Part shown: piece after piece, positions 32,809-40,361 of the stretch
How positions within the stretch are numbered: the stretch's first letter is position 1
How the letters are laid out: each line of letters starts with the position of its first letter
Source: an uncultured Pseudohongiella sp.
GTDB lineage: Bacteria > Pseudomonadota > Gammaproteobacteria > Pseudomonadales > Pseudohongiellaceae
Direction: 5' to 3'
Assembly (NCBI GenBank): GCA_902591495.1
Contig: CACJAW010000001.1
Location: 1-64,000, forward strand
Length of the DNA: 64,000 bases
Notes under the pieces: generated by a model
Database searches by the model: none
What the model was told of the DNA's origin: nothing
Seen by the model: the letters and a program-made list of their open reading frames with translations, nothing else
Program-made: the position numbers and the translations under genes

Positions 32809-34038
32809 TTAATTAAGGTTGGTATAAATTGCTTCTTCAAATCTCTTAAGGATTTCGATATGAACCTCATCATCGAAGGGCAGATATTGCATCATTAGTA
32901 CAGCCGCAATGTTTTTCTCTCGATCAATCCAAAACTCAGTATTGAAGATGCCAGCCCAAGACATAGACCCAAAAGATCTTTCATTTAACTCTGACGAACC
33001 GCTTAATTGGAAACCGAGCCCCCACGTATCAATTCCTGGTCTTTGAGGGAATGCTTTTGCAAAATCTGGTCTTGAGGCCGGTTGTAATTCAGCTCTTAGC
33101 TCACCAATATGATTTCTTGAAATTAAATTGATCGTACTAGGATCAAATATGCGGACTCCTGTATCAGTTATTCCGTCTCGAAGAAATAACCGCATAAATT
33201 TAGCGTAATCCGGAGCTGTAGAGCTTAGACCACCATGTCCTAACTCCGGGAAAGCTATTTTTGAAGGTTGCGGAAGTTCACTAAAATTATCTCCAACCTT
33301 AGCATGGCGTGTAACGACCCGGGTCATTTTGCTATCAGGCACTACAAAGAAAGTCTCCTCCATAGACAGTGGAACAAACAGTTTCTCTTGCATGTATTCA
33401 AATAATCCCAATCCCGAGTGCTCTTCTATTACTTCCCCCAAAAGATTTGTTGATGGGCCATAAGTCCATTTTTCTCCTGGCTCATGCTGAAGGAGATATC
33501 GTTCTGAGTTAAAGAGTGGTTGGTTAGTGGCAGCAAGTTCAAAGCTGTTAAAATTATATGCCAGCCCGGAAGTATGGGTAAAAAGATGTCTAATAGTAAT
33601 CGGGTTCTTTGCAATTTTCGTTGAAAAGGTTCCTGTTTCCAAATTAACCTGTTCAAAAATTTCAAATGGTGTAAGATCATTAATATGGTCAGATATGTTG
33701 TCATCCAATTTGACCAGGCCTTGTTGTACCAAAATCATTAACCCCGCGGAAGTTATAGGCTTTGTCATAGAAGCTATTTGAAAGATGCTGTCTACTTGCA
33801 TAGGCTCACCTTTAGCAACGTTAGCCAAGCCGAATGCTTCTGAGTAAATATTCTTATCAGAATTAGTAACGAGGGCTACGAAACCAGGAATCTTGAATTC
33901 TTCTAAACTCTTCTCTAGAACCTCTGTAATTTTTAGCTGACCAACCTCGTTTAATTCTTGCGCAGCAGATGAAATAGGTAAAAAGCTCAATAAAAACAGT
34001 TTTATAGATATTAAATAGCGATTATTTTTTTTTAACAT
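32809..34038 (-). CDS. Serine hydrolase, beta-lactamase (class C-like) family
   Basis: 409 residues; secreted esterase/peptidase of the penicillin-binding-like fold. Signal peptide NNRYLISIKLFLLSFLPISS. Catalytic S-x-x-K in FQIASMTKPITSAG (near residue 85 from this start) and the Tyr motif in WTYGPSTNLLGEVIEEHSG are intact. ATG 34038 has GGAG five bases upstream; the open frame extends 54 codons further but that stretch contains a decayed signal-peptide module and part of the next gene, so it is not used. Natural substrate unknown; antibiotic resistance is not implied. Confidence 0.88.
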   Translation of the reverse strand: MLKKNNRYLISIKLFLLSFLPISSAAQELNEVGQLKITEVLEKSLEEFKIPGFVALVTNSDKNIYSEAFGLANVAKGEPMQVDSIFQIASMTKPITSAGLMILVQQGLVKLDDNISDHINDLTPFEIFEQVNLETGTFSTKIAKNPITIRHLFTHTSGLAYNFNSFELAATNQPLFNSERYLLQHEPGEKWTYGPSTNLLGEVIEEHSGLGLFEYMQEKLFVPLSMEETFFVVPDSKMTRVVTRHAKVGDNFSELPQPSKIAFPELGHGGLSSTAPDYAKFMRLFLRDGITDTGVRIFDPSTINLISRNHIGELRAELQPASRPDFAKAFPQRPGIDTWGLGFQLSGSSELNERSFGSMSWAGIFNTEFWIDREKNIAAVLMMQYLPFDDEVHIEILKRFEEAIYTNLN

Positions 34039-34064
34039 TAATACTCCATAGGACTTATTTCGAT

Positions 34065-34098
34065 TCAGTAAGTTAATTACTGTCAGTAGTCTGTTCAT
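34065..34098 (-). repeat. Decayed signal-peptide module S (in frame before the serine hydrolase)
   Basis: Minus strand reads MNRLLTVINLLNRNKSYG, a diverged copy of MNKLLTTITLLCFS. It precedes the real start of the hydrolase and is in the same frame; probably a relic. Confidence 0.5.
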
Positions 34099-34106
34099 TG
34101 AGCTAA

Positions 34107-34511
34107 TCAAGTCATATCCGTTAGCTTTTCCGTGTTTGAACATAAATTGATCCAAGGTTGAGCTTTGCTGGTGTAAAACTCTATAGCGGGCTCTAGCCAA
34201 GAGCTATCGTCGAGCGTTGTGTAACTTACTCCGACTCCAACACCTCCCTCTAACTCAACCATTATCCTCGTTCCACAAATTGGACAGAAATTTCGAGTAA
34301 TACCGTTACCACTGTCGGCTTTCACCCTGTAACTTTTAAGTTCGCCACTTACTTTTACCGAGCCTTCTGGGACTAGAACGCCGGTTATGAATGCTGACCC
34401 TGCAATTTGTTGGCAGTCCCCGCAATGACAGTTAACCACGGTTGTTGGTTCCTCCGAACAAATGTAACGCACAGCACCGCAATGACATCCACCTTCAAAA
34501 GGAATAGGCAT
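34107..34511 (-). CDS. GFA-family zinc protein (CENP-V/GFA type)
   Basis: 134 residues with the GFA zinc pattern: GGCHCGAVRYIC (C-x-C), VNCHCGDCQQIAGSAF (C-x-C-x2-C) and NFCPICGTRI (C-x2-C). These small proteins bind zinc and are annotated as glutathione-dependent formaldehyde-activating enzymes, but few have a proven activity. Length is typical. Repeat R lies directly upstream, and the start ATG at 34511 follows a short open frame carried by R. Confidence 0.88.
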   Translation of the reverse strand: MPIPFEGGCHCGAVRYICSEEPTTVVNCHCGDCQQIAGSAFITGVLVPEGSVKVSGELKSYRVKADSGNGITRNFCPICGTRIMVELEGGVGVGVSYTTLDDSSWLEPAIEFYTSKAQPWINLCSNTEKLTDMT

Positions 34512-34525
34512 ATGTTTCTCCTAGT

Positions 34526-34572
34526 TTCATATTCATACCCAGAAGATACTATAGATATCAGCTAATGAGGAA
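34526..34572 (-). repeat. Repeat R, full copy
   Basis: TTCATATTCATACCCAGAAG, ATACTATAGATATCAGC, TAATGAGGAAT. Its minus-strand ATGAATATGAAA runs toward the GFA gene. Confidence 0.85.
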
Positions 34573-34593
34573 TCAATGACAGAACTTATTCAG

Positions 34594-34962
34594 TTAATCA
34601 TCAAATGCTAGTGATAAGAATTGAATAATATAGCCGTAAAGAAGCGGATGCATTGAATATGCTACAGCTGCGCCCAATTCATTTGGCCTAAAACTATAAA
34701 AGCCATTATATGCAATATATGTCCCGGCAATTAGCAGACCTAGCCAACCAAAAAACACGGCTCCTTCGCCGATTCTATGGGCCATCGATTTCTTCTTATT
34801 AACTATAAGTGAATAGCTAGTCGTTCCACCCACTATAAGCAGAGCTGCCTCCAGATGAAAATAGGCACTAATATCTAATGATATCATTGTGCCTAAAATA
34901 GTCAGCGCTGCTATAAATACGCCCAGCGATTTTAAGTTTCCCTCAGACAATTTAATGCTCAT
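34594..34962 (-). CDS. Small membrane protein with MotA N-terminus-like region
   Basis: 122 residues, about four helices. SLGVFIAALTILGTMISLDISAYFHLEAALLIVGGTTSYSLIV resembles the first helices of MotA (Fldl.SLLIVlGGT), and AAVAYSMHPLLYGYIIQFLSLAF resembles the later 'a..LLPLLYGyll' helix. It lacks the large cytoplasmic domain of motor stators. Second MotA-like gene on the island (see 31945). Confidence 0.55.
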   Translation of the reverse strand: MSIKLSEGNLKSLGVFIAALTILGTMISLDISAYFHLEAALLIVGGTTSYSLIVNKKKSMAHRIGEGAVFFGWLGLLIAGTYIAYNGFYSFRPNELGAAVAYSMHPLLYGYIIQFLSLAFDD

Positions 34963-35020
34963 AAGAGCTAGCCCTAATAGAAAAGCAGGGTAGAGTTATT
35001 TTTATTAGAATTTTGTTCAT
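34952..35020 (-). pseudogene. Diverged signal-peptide module S
   Basis: Reads MNKILIKITLPCFSIRASSY and stops inside the start of the next gene (34962). DNA is recognisably related to the S modules at 26977 and 28060 (AAAGCAGGGTAGAGTTATT for AAAGCAGAGTAGGGTTATT). Confidence 0.55.
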
Positions 35021-35064
35021 ACCCTTCCTTGCTGTCGATTGGTTCTCTCATTCTAGTTAGAAAG

Positions 35065-35274
35065 CTACTTGTCTGATTGGTCACTAATTTGCGAGGGTTT
35101 TACTTCTACAGTTTTCGAGTTATCCGCATTTTCATTTAAAGTTTGATTTTGATTTTGCGTCCACTTTATTCGATTTTCCCGGTTTAATTGTTTTGTTGAG
35201 GCTTTAATTTTCCCTAGTTTCAGGAAAATAAATAATGAGATGATAGTAAGAAGGCCAAAAATAAGGATATTCAT
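35065..35274 (-). CDS. Small single-helix membrane protein
   Basis: 69 residues: helix NILIFGLLTIISLFIFLKLG, then a polar, Asn/Gln/Lys-rich tail (NRENRIKWTQNQNQTLNENA). Starts 1 bp after the end of the Bax-inhibitor-like gene on the same strand, so the two are cotranscribed. No family recognised. Confidence 0.5.
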   Translation of the reverse strand: MNILIFGLLTIISLFIFLKLGKIKASTKQLNRENRIKWTQNQNQTLNENADNSKTVEVKPSQISDQSDK

Positions 35275-35275
35275 T

Positions 35276-36022
35276 TTATCTGCTTCTAAGCTTCATCAAT
35301 AAGCGTAAAATCTCAATATATAGCCAGACCAAAGTAACCATTAATGAAAAAGCTCCATACCATTCCATGTGTTTAGGTAGCCCTTGGTCTGCCCCTTCTT
35401 CGATAAAGTCAAAATCTAACACAAGATTGAGGGCCGCGATTCCAACTACAAATAAAGAAAAACCAATTCCAAACAAACCATTTGAATGAATAAAACCGAT
35501 GCCCGATCCAAAGAATGACATCACAAAACTAACGAGATAGAGAAGTCCTATTCCCATAGTTGCCGAGAAGATCATTAGTCTAAAATTTTCCGTTGGTTTT
35601 ATTATTCCGGTCTTATAGCAGAAGAGCAATGAGGCCAATATTCCAAAAGTTAAGCCTATGGCTTGGATGCCAATCCCGGGGTACTGCGCCTCTGCAAACA
35701 CAGTAATACCTCCGAGGGCGACCCCTTGGAAGGCAGCGTAAAATGGAGCTGTAGAGCCTGCTTTCGTGGGACTTCTAAATATTGTCACAAATGATAGGAT
35801 TGCGCCAACGATTAGAGCCGGCATCGTTAGAGCTGGAGTATTCCACCCTATGAAAGCCCCCGCAAAGCATAGAGATAGTAAGATCACCGTTTTGTTAACG
35901 GCTCCATCTAGCGTCATGCGGTCTTCTCGAGCTATCGCCCCCGCTCCAGCAAGGTTGAAATTTCTAGAAAATGCCGGGTTGCCAGATCTACCAAAAGTGT
36001 TCAATGCGGAATGTTTCGACAT
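35276..36022 (-). CDS. Bax inhibitor-1/YccA-like membrane protein
   Basis: 248 residues. A soluble N-terminus (FGRSGNPAFSRNFNLAGAGAIAREDRMTLDGAVNKT) is followed by seven helices; the end GADQGLPKHMEWYGAFSLMVTLVWLYIEILRLLMKLRSR is characteristic of the Bax inhibitor-1-like (BaxI_1) family. Members are proton/calcium-leak or membrane-stress proteins, role in bacteria uncertain. R lies about 60 bp upstream. Confidence 0.85.
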   Translation of the reverse strand: MSKHSALNTFGRSGNPAFSRNFNLAGAGAIAREDRMTLDGAVNKTVILLSLCFAGAFIGWNTPALTMPALIVGAILSFVTIFRSPTKAGSTAPFYAAFQGVALGGITVFAEAQYPGIGIQAIGLTFGILASLLFCYKTGIIKPTENFRLMIFSATMGIGLLYLVSFVMSFFGSGIGFIHSNGLFGIGFSLFVVGIAALNLVLDFDFIEEGADQGLPKHMEWYGAFSLMVTLVWLYIEILRLLMKLRSR

Positions 36023-36083
36023 AATTTATCCTTCGTAAAAAACATTTTTCTGTTCATTAGCTGATTAATTTATTTACTGCTTT

Positions 36084-36130
36084 ATATTCATACCCAGAAG
36101 ATACTATAGATATCGGCTAACAAGGAAGCG
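36084..36130 (-). repeat. Repeat R, full copy
   Basis: ATATTCATACCCAGAAGATA, CTATAGATATCGGCTAACAA, GGAAGCG; like the copy at 25326. Lies between the gene ending at 36196 and the Bax-inhibitor-like gene. Confidence 0.85.
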
Positions 36131-36195
36131 TCCACCGAGAGTTGTGTGGTTGGTCCTGTAGTGTTGCCTATCTTTTGAGGCTATTAAAAGCTTGT

Positions 36196-36630
36196 CTAAG
36201 ACTCTTCGAGCAGCCTCACAAAATCCTCACTTAGAGCGCCTTGCCTTTGCTTCGCCACTGGCAATACCATACTACTTTTCAAAAATTGCATGTTATTTAT
36301 AATGATGTTGTTCCAAAGGTCTTCATCAACCTGTCCTTTTTTAAACAAGCAATAGAGGATTTCATGACCAAATATGAAGGCGGTTGCTAAGCTTGCGGAA
36401 TAGCTCTCCTCAACTGGGTCAAGTACTTCTCCACTTTCTATCTTGACTGAAAGTCTTGCAAACTCTGGGTGAAGCCCTGACTGCAGTATTTGTCCGATTC
36501 CATCGTGATATGTTGTTACCTTAGACACATCCGTACTATGCTTAATTTGCTTTGCCAAATAAATTAAGGAAACCAATACAGCTAAAGCTCCTAATATTTC
36601 ACCAATAGAACCAATTGCTTCTATATTCAT
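36196..36630 (-). CDS. Membrane-anchored paralog, group B
   Basis: 144 residues: MNIEAIGSIGEILGALAVLVSLIYLAKQI, one helix, then a helical domain (VSKVTTYHDGIGQILQSGLHPEF; FIFGHEILYCLFKKGQVDEDLW). Same first-helix pattern as 25954, 36897 and 37699. Function unknown. Confidence 0.68.
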   Translation of the reverse strand: MNIEAIGSIGEILGALAVLVSLIYLAKQIKHSTDVSKVTTYHDGIGQILQSGLHPEFARLSVKIESGEVLDPVEESYSASLATAFIFGHEILYCLFKKGQVDEDLWNNIIINNMQFLKSSMVLPVAKQRQGALSEDFVRLLEES

Positions 36631-36896
36631 TTTTCAATCTCCTCTTTTTTAAATTCAGAAGCCTTTCTTCTTCTCTTCTTATTGTTGAAAGCAAAAGCAC
36701 CTTCTTCACCAGGTTTTAAAAGCTAAGTCGTGATTAAGCCTTTGGGCAGGTTAGAACTTAGTACAGTTGAAATACACAATGTAAATATTGTCATTATCTC
36801 TGATATCTGGTGGTAGAACGGCAGCGAATAGATTTGACAATCCTGCCTGACCAAAAGTCGTGATATGAGATCAGTATCTAATCTCGATTCCATGGT
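36631..36896 (-). other. Spacer with a small coding relic
   Basis: 266 bp without a gene. At 36640-36725 the minus strand reads LKPGEEGAFAFNNKKRRRKA to a stop, sharing LKPGEE (and the DNA CTTCACCAGGTTTTA) with the 48-residue gene at 37495; no start codon is present. Nothing else recognised. Confidence 0.4.
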
Positions 36897-37394
36897 TCAG
36901 TTGTTAGTATTTTTCGGAGTAATGATTTCTTCAACAAAGTTAACAAAGTCATTCTCAAGTGCAGGCTTAGCGAATGGACTGTTGTTCCACACGAGTTGAA
37001 CGCCAGGATTGTTGTAGAATAGTTGGACAACGCCCGTCAGCTCTTCGACGTCCTTTTTAGTCACCGTAGATGCATACTGCCCCCAGTGTAACCAGAACCA
37101 TGCAAGCATTGTCCAGTGCATGATGAAAGCTTCATCTTTGGAGATACCAAGCTCTTTAGAAAACATGTCATGTAAAGGACTTGTTCCCAGACCTTTTTCC
37201 AATGCTTGCCTAATTTCGGTGTTCGAGATGCTTGCGAGCATTATTTCCCTTACACCGTTGGAGCGATGGAGCCGATTGGTGTCAGCTGCTGCCTCTCGAG
37301 CCGCTCGAACCTGTATTCCAAAATATCCGAGAGTAAGTACAACTGCTAATGCACCAGTTATCTCCCCAATCGCACTAATCGCCTCCCAATTCAT
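36897..37394 (-). CDS. Membrane-anchored paralog, group B
   Basis: 165 residues starting MNWEAISAIGEITGALAVVLTLGYFGIQVR, then a helical part (TNRLHRSNGVREIMLASISNTE; IMHWTMLAWFWLHWGQYASTV). Ends FAKPALENDFVNFVEEII. Similar proteins are common and uncharacterised. Confidence 0.68.
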   Translation of the reverse strand: MNWEAISAIGEITGALAVVLTLGYFGIQVRAAREAAADTNRLHRSNGVREIMLASISNTEIRQALEKGLGTSPLHDMFSKELGISKDEAFIMHWTMLAWFWLHWGQYASTVTKKDVEELTGVVQLFYNNPGVQLVWNNSPFAKPALENDFVNFVEEIITPKNTNN

Positions 37395-37494
37395 CGTATA
37401 TCTCCCAAAAGTGATTAATTAATTGTCGTATCGGCTCAACGAGCAAATTTTTAAAACCAAGTTAGGTACAAGTGGGACTCGCATATTCCCTTGA

Positions 37495-37641
37495 CTAATT
37501 TTTCTCTACGACTACAACTGTGATTTCTTCTTCACCAGGTTTTAGTGGCGGATGATCTGGATTAGGCACTACCACTCGCCAATGATTTGAATGATCTTTC
37601 TCAACAACTGGTTCTTTCTTACCACCTTTAATCAACTTCAT
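37495..37641 (-). CDS. Small hypothetical protein, 48 residues
   Basis: Short frame between two group B paralogs: MKLIKGGKKEPVVEKDHSNH, then WRVVVPNPDHPPLKPGEEEI and a valine-rich end (TVVVVEKN). Charged, no helix or signal. A partial copy (LKPGEE) lies at 36.7 kb, which suggests it is a real, duplicated gene. Role unknown. Confidence 0.45.
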   Translation of the reverse strand: MKLIKGGKKEPVVEKDHSNHWRVVVPNPDHPPLKPGEEEITVVVVEKN

Positions 37642-37698
37642 TTTTTTCAAAATCGTCTTTTATGTATGGGGGTAGGTACTACCAGTATTATCCTTAAG

Positions 37699-38220
37699 TT
37701 AAATGGTTAAAGGCATATGAAAAGGCAAAGGGCCATTTTCATTATAGCTATCGCTTTTCATGTCTTCACGAATAAGATTAACTTGATCGACAAAATCCTT
37801 TGCATACGTGTCTAATCCCACAGAAATCCAATATTCTTGAACTCCTTGATTCTTTAAAAGATAACCTATTATTACTTTTACGGCATTAGAGGACTCAGAT
37901 TTTATCCCGCCATGTTTCGCTGCTTCTAAACAAGCTTCGCAGGCTGTAAATATATCGAATACTATAGCTGAGAATCGAAGTTTATTTTCAATCTGAAGAT
38001 CATTATAACTTTTAGTACCTTGAATCCATGCTTCCATTAAATCCGTAGAGTTAGCAATTCTCGATTGCCAGCCAACAATTCTATCTATAATGTCATTGAT
38101 AGCTTTATATTTGTCAGCAAGGGTATTTGCTCGTATCTGTAACGCTAAGTAAAGGAGAGTTGCTACCGTAGCTATCGCTCCAATCAATTCTCCTACACTT
38201 CCTAATTCACTGATTGTCAT
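37699..38220 (-). CDS. Membrane-anchored paralog, group B, last island gene
   Basis: 173 residues: MTISELGSVGELIGAIATVATLLYLALQIRANT, then a helical domain (INDIIDRIVGWQSRIANSTDLMEAW; FSAIVFDIFTACEACLEAAKHGG). It is the last gene before attR, which lies 248 bp further right across an AT-rich stretch with no other recognisable feature. Confidence 0.66.
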   Translation of the reverse strand: MTISELGSVGELIGAIATVATLLYLALQIRANTLADKYKAINDIIDRIVGWQSRIANSTDLMEAWIQGTKSYNDLQIENKLRFSAIVFDIFTACEACLEAAKHGGIKSESSNAVKVIIGYLLKNQGVQEYWISVGLDTYAKDFVDQVNLIREDMKSDSYNENGPLPFHMPLTI

Positions 38221-38467
38221 TACATTTCACCTTTAAATTTATATATAAATTTTCAAATCTACTTTAACGTATCGAGGTTGGTACTATAACAATTAACGAC
38301 AACGTAGAGCCTCCCCCGGCCCTAAAATAAAACCCACCTAATGATAAAAAAGAAAGAAAATTTAGTTAGGAATGGTAAGTAAGGTTGAGGTTTAGTAACA
38401 CTGGAAGTAACATTAGAATAGAGACAGGAATTAAAAAAGTAATTATTTCAATGGGATGTAAGGTTAA

Positions 38468-38490
38468 TTCGACTCCTGCCTCTTCCGCCA
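38468..38490 (+). repeat. attR: right copy of 23-bp selC attachment repeat
   Basis: Exact copy of the selC 3' end (TTCGACTCCTGCC...CTTCCGCCA) with no tRNA body before it; marks the right edge of the island. Confidence 0.9.
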
Positions 38491-38504
38491 CATTGTAAAA
38501 AAAT

Positions 38505-39176
38505 ATGCAAATTCATATACCTATACTGCTTTTCATGACTATTGCACTTTTGGGAAGTTTTTGTCTCTCACATCCTGGTCGGACAGACGCTAACGGTGGT
38601 CATTATGATAGATCAGCCTCTATGTATCACTGCCACGACAGTACTTGCTTAGAAACCGTCGTTGATACAGACGCGAATCAAGCAGGAACAGAGCGATATA
38701 ACAGAAAGGAATGGAGGCATTGGATTGATGAGGACGGAGATTGTCAAAACACTCGGACAGAAATTTTGATATCTCAATCGGAGTTAAGCGTAGAATTTGC
38801 GACTTCCAGGCAGTGTCGAGTGGTGAAAGGTTCTTGGCTTGGTGGGCTTACGGGAATCCGTCTTTTAGATGCGTCAGATGTGGATATAGATCATGTAATT
38901 CCGCTTAGTTATGCCCATCGCCATGGAGGAGCGTCTTGGTCAGCACAAAAAAAAGAACAATTTGCAAACGATCCGCTAAATCTTCTCCCAACATATGATA
39001 TGGAAAATAGGGAAAAATCTGATAAGGGACCATCTGGGTATTTGCCTTCTAATAAAAATCTTGTCTATGCTTATATAAAACGATGGTATGAGATAGGGGT
39101 CAAGTATTCCATAAATATAGCATCAGACGACATGGTTATTATTCGAGATATAATTTCTAGCGTCGAAACCTTTTAG
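38505..39176 (+). CDS. Secreted HNH nuclease (DUF1524-like)
   Basis: 223 residues. Signal peptide (IPILLFMTIALLGSFCLS), a YHYH-like segment (HPGRTDANGGHYDRSASMYHCHD) and a nuclease core: YNRKEWRHWIDEDGDCQNTRTEIL, VKGSWLGGLTG, VDIDHVIPLSYAHRHGGASW and FANDPLNLLPTYDMENREKSDKGP. The D-H-V-I-P...N-D-P-x-N arrangement is that of secreted HNH/DUF1524 nucleases. It begins 15 bp after attR, so its promoter now lies in island DNA. Likely digests extracellular DNA. Confidence 0.85.
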   Translation: MQIHIPILLFMTIALLGSFCLSHPGRTDANGGHYDRSASMYHCHDSTCLETVVDTDANQAGTERYNRKEWRHWIDEDGDCQNTRTEILISQSELSVEFATSRQCRVVKGSWLGGLTGIRLLDASDVDIDHVIPLSYAHRHGGASWSAQKKEQFANDPLNLLPTYDMENREKSDKGPSGYLPSNKNLVYAYIKRWYEIGVKYSINIASDDMVIIRDIISSVETF

Positions 39177-39275
39177 TCCTTTCAGAGAAAATTTAAAACC
39201 GCCCAGAGAATAAGGCGGTAGAAATCTGACGGAAGTTTCTGTCACTTCCGTCAGATATGATGCGAGTTCATGAAT

Positions 39276-39662
39276 TCAGTCTCGACTGTAGACAGTGCCT
39301 ATAAGGGTTTTTGTGGCAAGTTCTATTTTTCCCTCAAAGTGTACCTTACCAACTACTGAATCTTCACCATCCCAATGGACGGTCCATTCATGTTCGCCGT
39401 CTTTTCTCCAGACACCGAAGCCGACACCAAGTCCGCGTGTTCCATCGGGTAAAAACGCTTCACCAGTCCAGGTGCATTCCCCACCTTCGGCATTGGCTTC
39501 ATGCATATTTTCCACCACGGTGAGAGTGCCGTAACCCTCACCATAGACGGGTAGGTCTTGGTCGCTCTTCCAGTTTATCTGCTTTACGATTTGTCCGTTG
39601 GAATTTGTAGAGTAAACAGTATTTATAAAGCTTAATGATACATCAGAAATTTTTTTAGACAT
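39276..39662 (-). CDS. Small beta-rich protein, relative of 30680
   Basis: 128 residues without signal peptide: VNTVYSTNSNGQIVKQINWKSDQDLPVYGEGYGTLTV then CTWTGEAFLPDGTRGLGVGFGVWRKDGEHEW. Clearly related to the island gene at 30680 and followed on the same strand by 39685. Function unknown. Confidence 0.62.
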   Translation of the reverse strand: MSKKISDVSLSFINTVYSTNSNGQIVKQINWKSDQDLPVYGEGYGTLTVVENMHEANAEGGECTWTGEAFLPDGTRGLGVGFGVWRKDGEHEWTVHWDGEDSVVGKVHFEGKIELATKTLIGTVYSRD

Positions 39663-39684
39663 TCTGTGCTCTCCTTAACTCAGA

Positions 39685-40050
39685 CTAAGATATTATGTAA
39701 ACATCCATAGTCATCGTTTTCTTAATTGGATCAATTACAATTTTTCCAAGATTCTGTGTTCCATCATTTATATTGACAAGTTCATCCATATGAAGAAGCG
39801 ATCCTTCTCGTCGCCAAACACCCACTGCGGCTCCAGAGGCCATAGAATCAGCGTCTATAAAGCCCCGGCCTTGTGCGGTATAAGTTCCACCAGATCGATC
39901 TGCGTTATAGCTTAGATGATAGCTAGCATATACGCGACCATATTCACCCATATGGCCTTCTGCTGTTAGCACAGTCTCTGTTTCACCAAAATCAACGGAT
40001 GTAATTTCCATGTCTGTTCTGGGTTGTCTTTCTTCTAGCGTGATTGACAT
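39685..40050 (-). CDS. Small beta-rich protein, relative of 31169/39276
   Basis: 121 residues: ITSVDFGETETVLTAEGHMGEYGRVYASYHLSYNAD, GGTYTAQGRGFIDADSMASGAAVGVWRREGSLLHM. Same strand pattern as the other three members but with a different start. Gap of 22 bp to 39276, so the two form an operon. Confidence 0.6.
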   Translation of the reverse strand: MSITLEERQPRTDMEITSVDFGETETVLTAEGHMGEYGRVYASYHLSYNADRSGGTYTAQGRGFIDADSMASGAAVGVWRREGSLLHMDELVNINDGTQNLGKIVIDPIKKTMTMDVYIIS

Positions 40051-40169
40051 AACTGCCTCCAGTGTGCAAAGTTCTACGTTTGTGTAATTAAGTGTCTGTC
40101 CAAAGTTGATTAGCCTAGTTTTTTGAAAATTAGAACGGCTTCAAGATTGAGGACAAATGTGATTGAGTA

Positions 40170-40361
40170 TTTCAGCTCCTAATAGTTGGTAAGGCAATTC
40201 ATGAGATGAATAAGTTTCGATCTCTTCGTTAGATTTTTTAGAAGAATCTTCATCAGGTGAATTTTAGAGTGAAATTATAATCCTAATAAATTTTTATAAG
40301 CTTTATGAATAAAATTAACGTAGACACTTGGATCCAGTTATTGGGAATGTTTGGAGTGATT
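40170..40361 (+). repeat. About 190-bp direct repeat, outer copy (partner 31650-31840)
   Basis: Upstream region and first codons of the paralog at 40305. Carries TTCATGAGATGAA at 40198-40210 and a weaker TTCATCAGGTGAA at 40249-40261, the same 50-51 bp apart as in the island copy. Confidence 0.8.

Larger units (their letters stand above)
15997..38490. mobile_element. Genomic island integrated in selC (about 22.5 kb), no integrase recognised
   Basis: The island is bounded by a 23-bp perfect direct repeat: the end of tRNA-Sec at 15997-16019 and an isolated copy at 38468-38490. Directly inside the left end are an AlpA-like regulator, a small Cys-rich phage-type protein and a basic protein, the usual head of a prophage satellite or excisable island. 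Nothing in the interval has the Arg...His-x-x-Arg...Tyr pattern of tyrosine integrases or a serine recombinase, so the element is either decayed or mobilised in trans. Cargo consists mainly of membrane-anchored paralogs, small secreted proteins and a few enzymes. The boundaries are observed; mobility is inferred. Confidence 0.85.

Noticed and set aside
32809-34200. Long N-terminal extension of the serine hydrolase
   Set aside because: It overlaps the GFA gene end and includes a decayed signal-peptide module; ATG 34038 with GGAG gives a normal signal peptide.
21876-36130. Repeat R as an integron attC site with a gene-cassette array
   Set aside because: Some copies contain GGCTAAC, but most have GGCTAATG, the paired R''/L''/L'/R' architecture is missing, and no intI gene is seen. 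Repeated sites and one-way genes are suggestive only.
25326-36130. Repeat R as a CRISPR array
   Set aside because: Copies are 1.5-3 kb apart with whole genes between them, not regular short spacers.
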